Assembly (NCBI GenBank): GCA_014896355.1
Contig: JADBKO010000010.1
Coordinates: 1 to 35,564, forward strand
Direction: 5' to 3'
Source: Bacillota bacterium
GTDB lineage: Bacteria > Bacillota > UBA5301 > Bu52
Length of the DNA: 35,564 bases
Shown one piece after another: positions 35,373 to 35,564 of this stretch. A program made the position numbers and the translations under genes. The notes beneath the pieces were generated by a model that worked only from the letters and a program-made list of their open reading frames with translations, ran no database searches and was not told the DNA's origin. Within the stretch, counting starts at the first letter, position 1; every line of letters begins with the position of its first letter.

Positions 35373-35448
35373 GGCAGGGGCGTGGCTGACCAGAGGGTGG
35401 GAGGCACTCCCCTGCCGACCTGAGCCATCCCCCGTCTTTCGGTGGGGG
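35373..35448 (-). promoter_or_regulatory. Structured leader upstream of fbp
   Basis: Two hairpins lie in tandem. One is an 8-bp stem GGCAGGGG / CCCCTGCC (35373-35380 with 35409-35416) around 28 bases. The other is CCCCC / GGGGG (35429-35433 with 35444-35448) around GTCTTTCGGT. They would be in the 5' leader if fbp is transcribed from beyond 35450, or in the leader of the gene starting at the right edge if read on the plus strand. No known riboswitch class was recognised. Confidence 0.35.
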
Positions 35449-35461
35449 CGGCAGGAAAAGA

Positions 35462-35524
35462 GAAGATCTTCCTCCCATCAGCAGGGTAGTGAAAAGCCAA
35501 CAGACCACCGAGAGGAAGATCTTC
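35462..35524. repeat. 13-bp perfect inverted repeat containing two GAAGATCTTC palindromes
   Basis: GAAGATCTTCCTC (35462-35474) is the exact reverse complement of GAGGAAGATCTTC (35512-35524). Each arm holds the self-complementary GAAGATCTTC. The palindrome centres are 53 bases apart, close to five helical turns. This could be a paired operator, a hairpin or the end of a mobile element. Confidence 0.8.
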
Positions 35525-35529
35525 AAGGG

Positions 35530-35564
35530 GTGAAATTCCTTACGAATATGTTTGTAGCACGTTT
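35530..35564 (+). CDS. Start of an unidentified gene cut by the window edge
   Basis: A GTG at 35530 or an in-frame ATG at 35548 opens a frame running off the window (VKFLTNMFVARF). AAGGGG overlaps the GTG and lies 17 bases before the ATG, so neither start is ideal. MFVAR would suit the beginning of some transposases, but eleven codons cannot identify a gene. Confidence 0.22.
   Translation, partial: MKFLTNMFVAR

Overview
The window looks like chromosomal DNA from a high-GC member of the Firmicutes (Bacillota). Evidence: a CodY repressor with the canonical C-terminal helix-turn-helix, a GatCAB amidotransferase operon, a PcrA helicase with the Gram-positive C-terminal domain, a CBS-domain manganese pyrophosphatase, an archaeal-type (class V) fructose-1,6-bisphosphatase, and the CblT/CblS alpha-ribazole salvage pair. 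GTG and TTG starts are common and many proteins carry Ala/Gly/Pro-rich insertions. This suggests a deep, possibly thermophilic lineage (Thermaerobacter- or Symbiobacterium-like), but the genus is a guess.

Left part (1-8 kb): a cobalamin riboswitch with a downstream intrinsic terminator controls a plus-strand vitamin B12 operon: btuF, btuC and btuD (uptake), cobU (nucleotide-loop assembly), cblT and cblS (alpha-ribazole uptake and phosphorylation), then cobS. The cobS gene is broken after about 100 codons. Immediately after the break, the opposite strand carries a second, different cobS-like gene and a cbiB-like gene. Both are recognisable only by jumping between frames every few dozen bases. 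This inverted, indel-riddled block (about 6.48-7.66 kb) is the oddest part of the window.

8-12 kb: a probable C-terminal remnant of a Y-family polymerase, a DUF6504 small protein and an error-prone DnaE2-type polymerase form a partial translesion-synthesis cassette.

12-22 kb: murJ, codY (with a near-perfect sigma-A promoter and a clear terminator), a biotin ligase fused to a Cof-type HAD phosphatase, a divergent GNAT acetyltransferase whose start overlaps the ligase start, two small unknown proteins, an alpha/beta hydrolase, an RlmD-type rRNA methyltransferase and an exported DUF4434 protein.

22-35.3 kb: a long minus-strand housekeeping run, in transcription order: fbp, pcrA, CBS-pyrophosphatase, two signal peptidases I, ligA, gatC, gatA, gatB. 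The last 370 bases hold a structured leader, a possible 47-codon ORF overlapping fbp, and two copies of a 10-bp palindrome 53 bp apart just before a coding start cut by the window edge.
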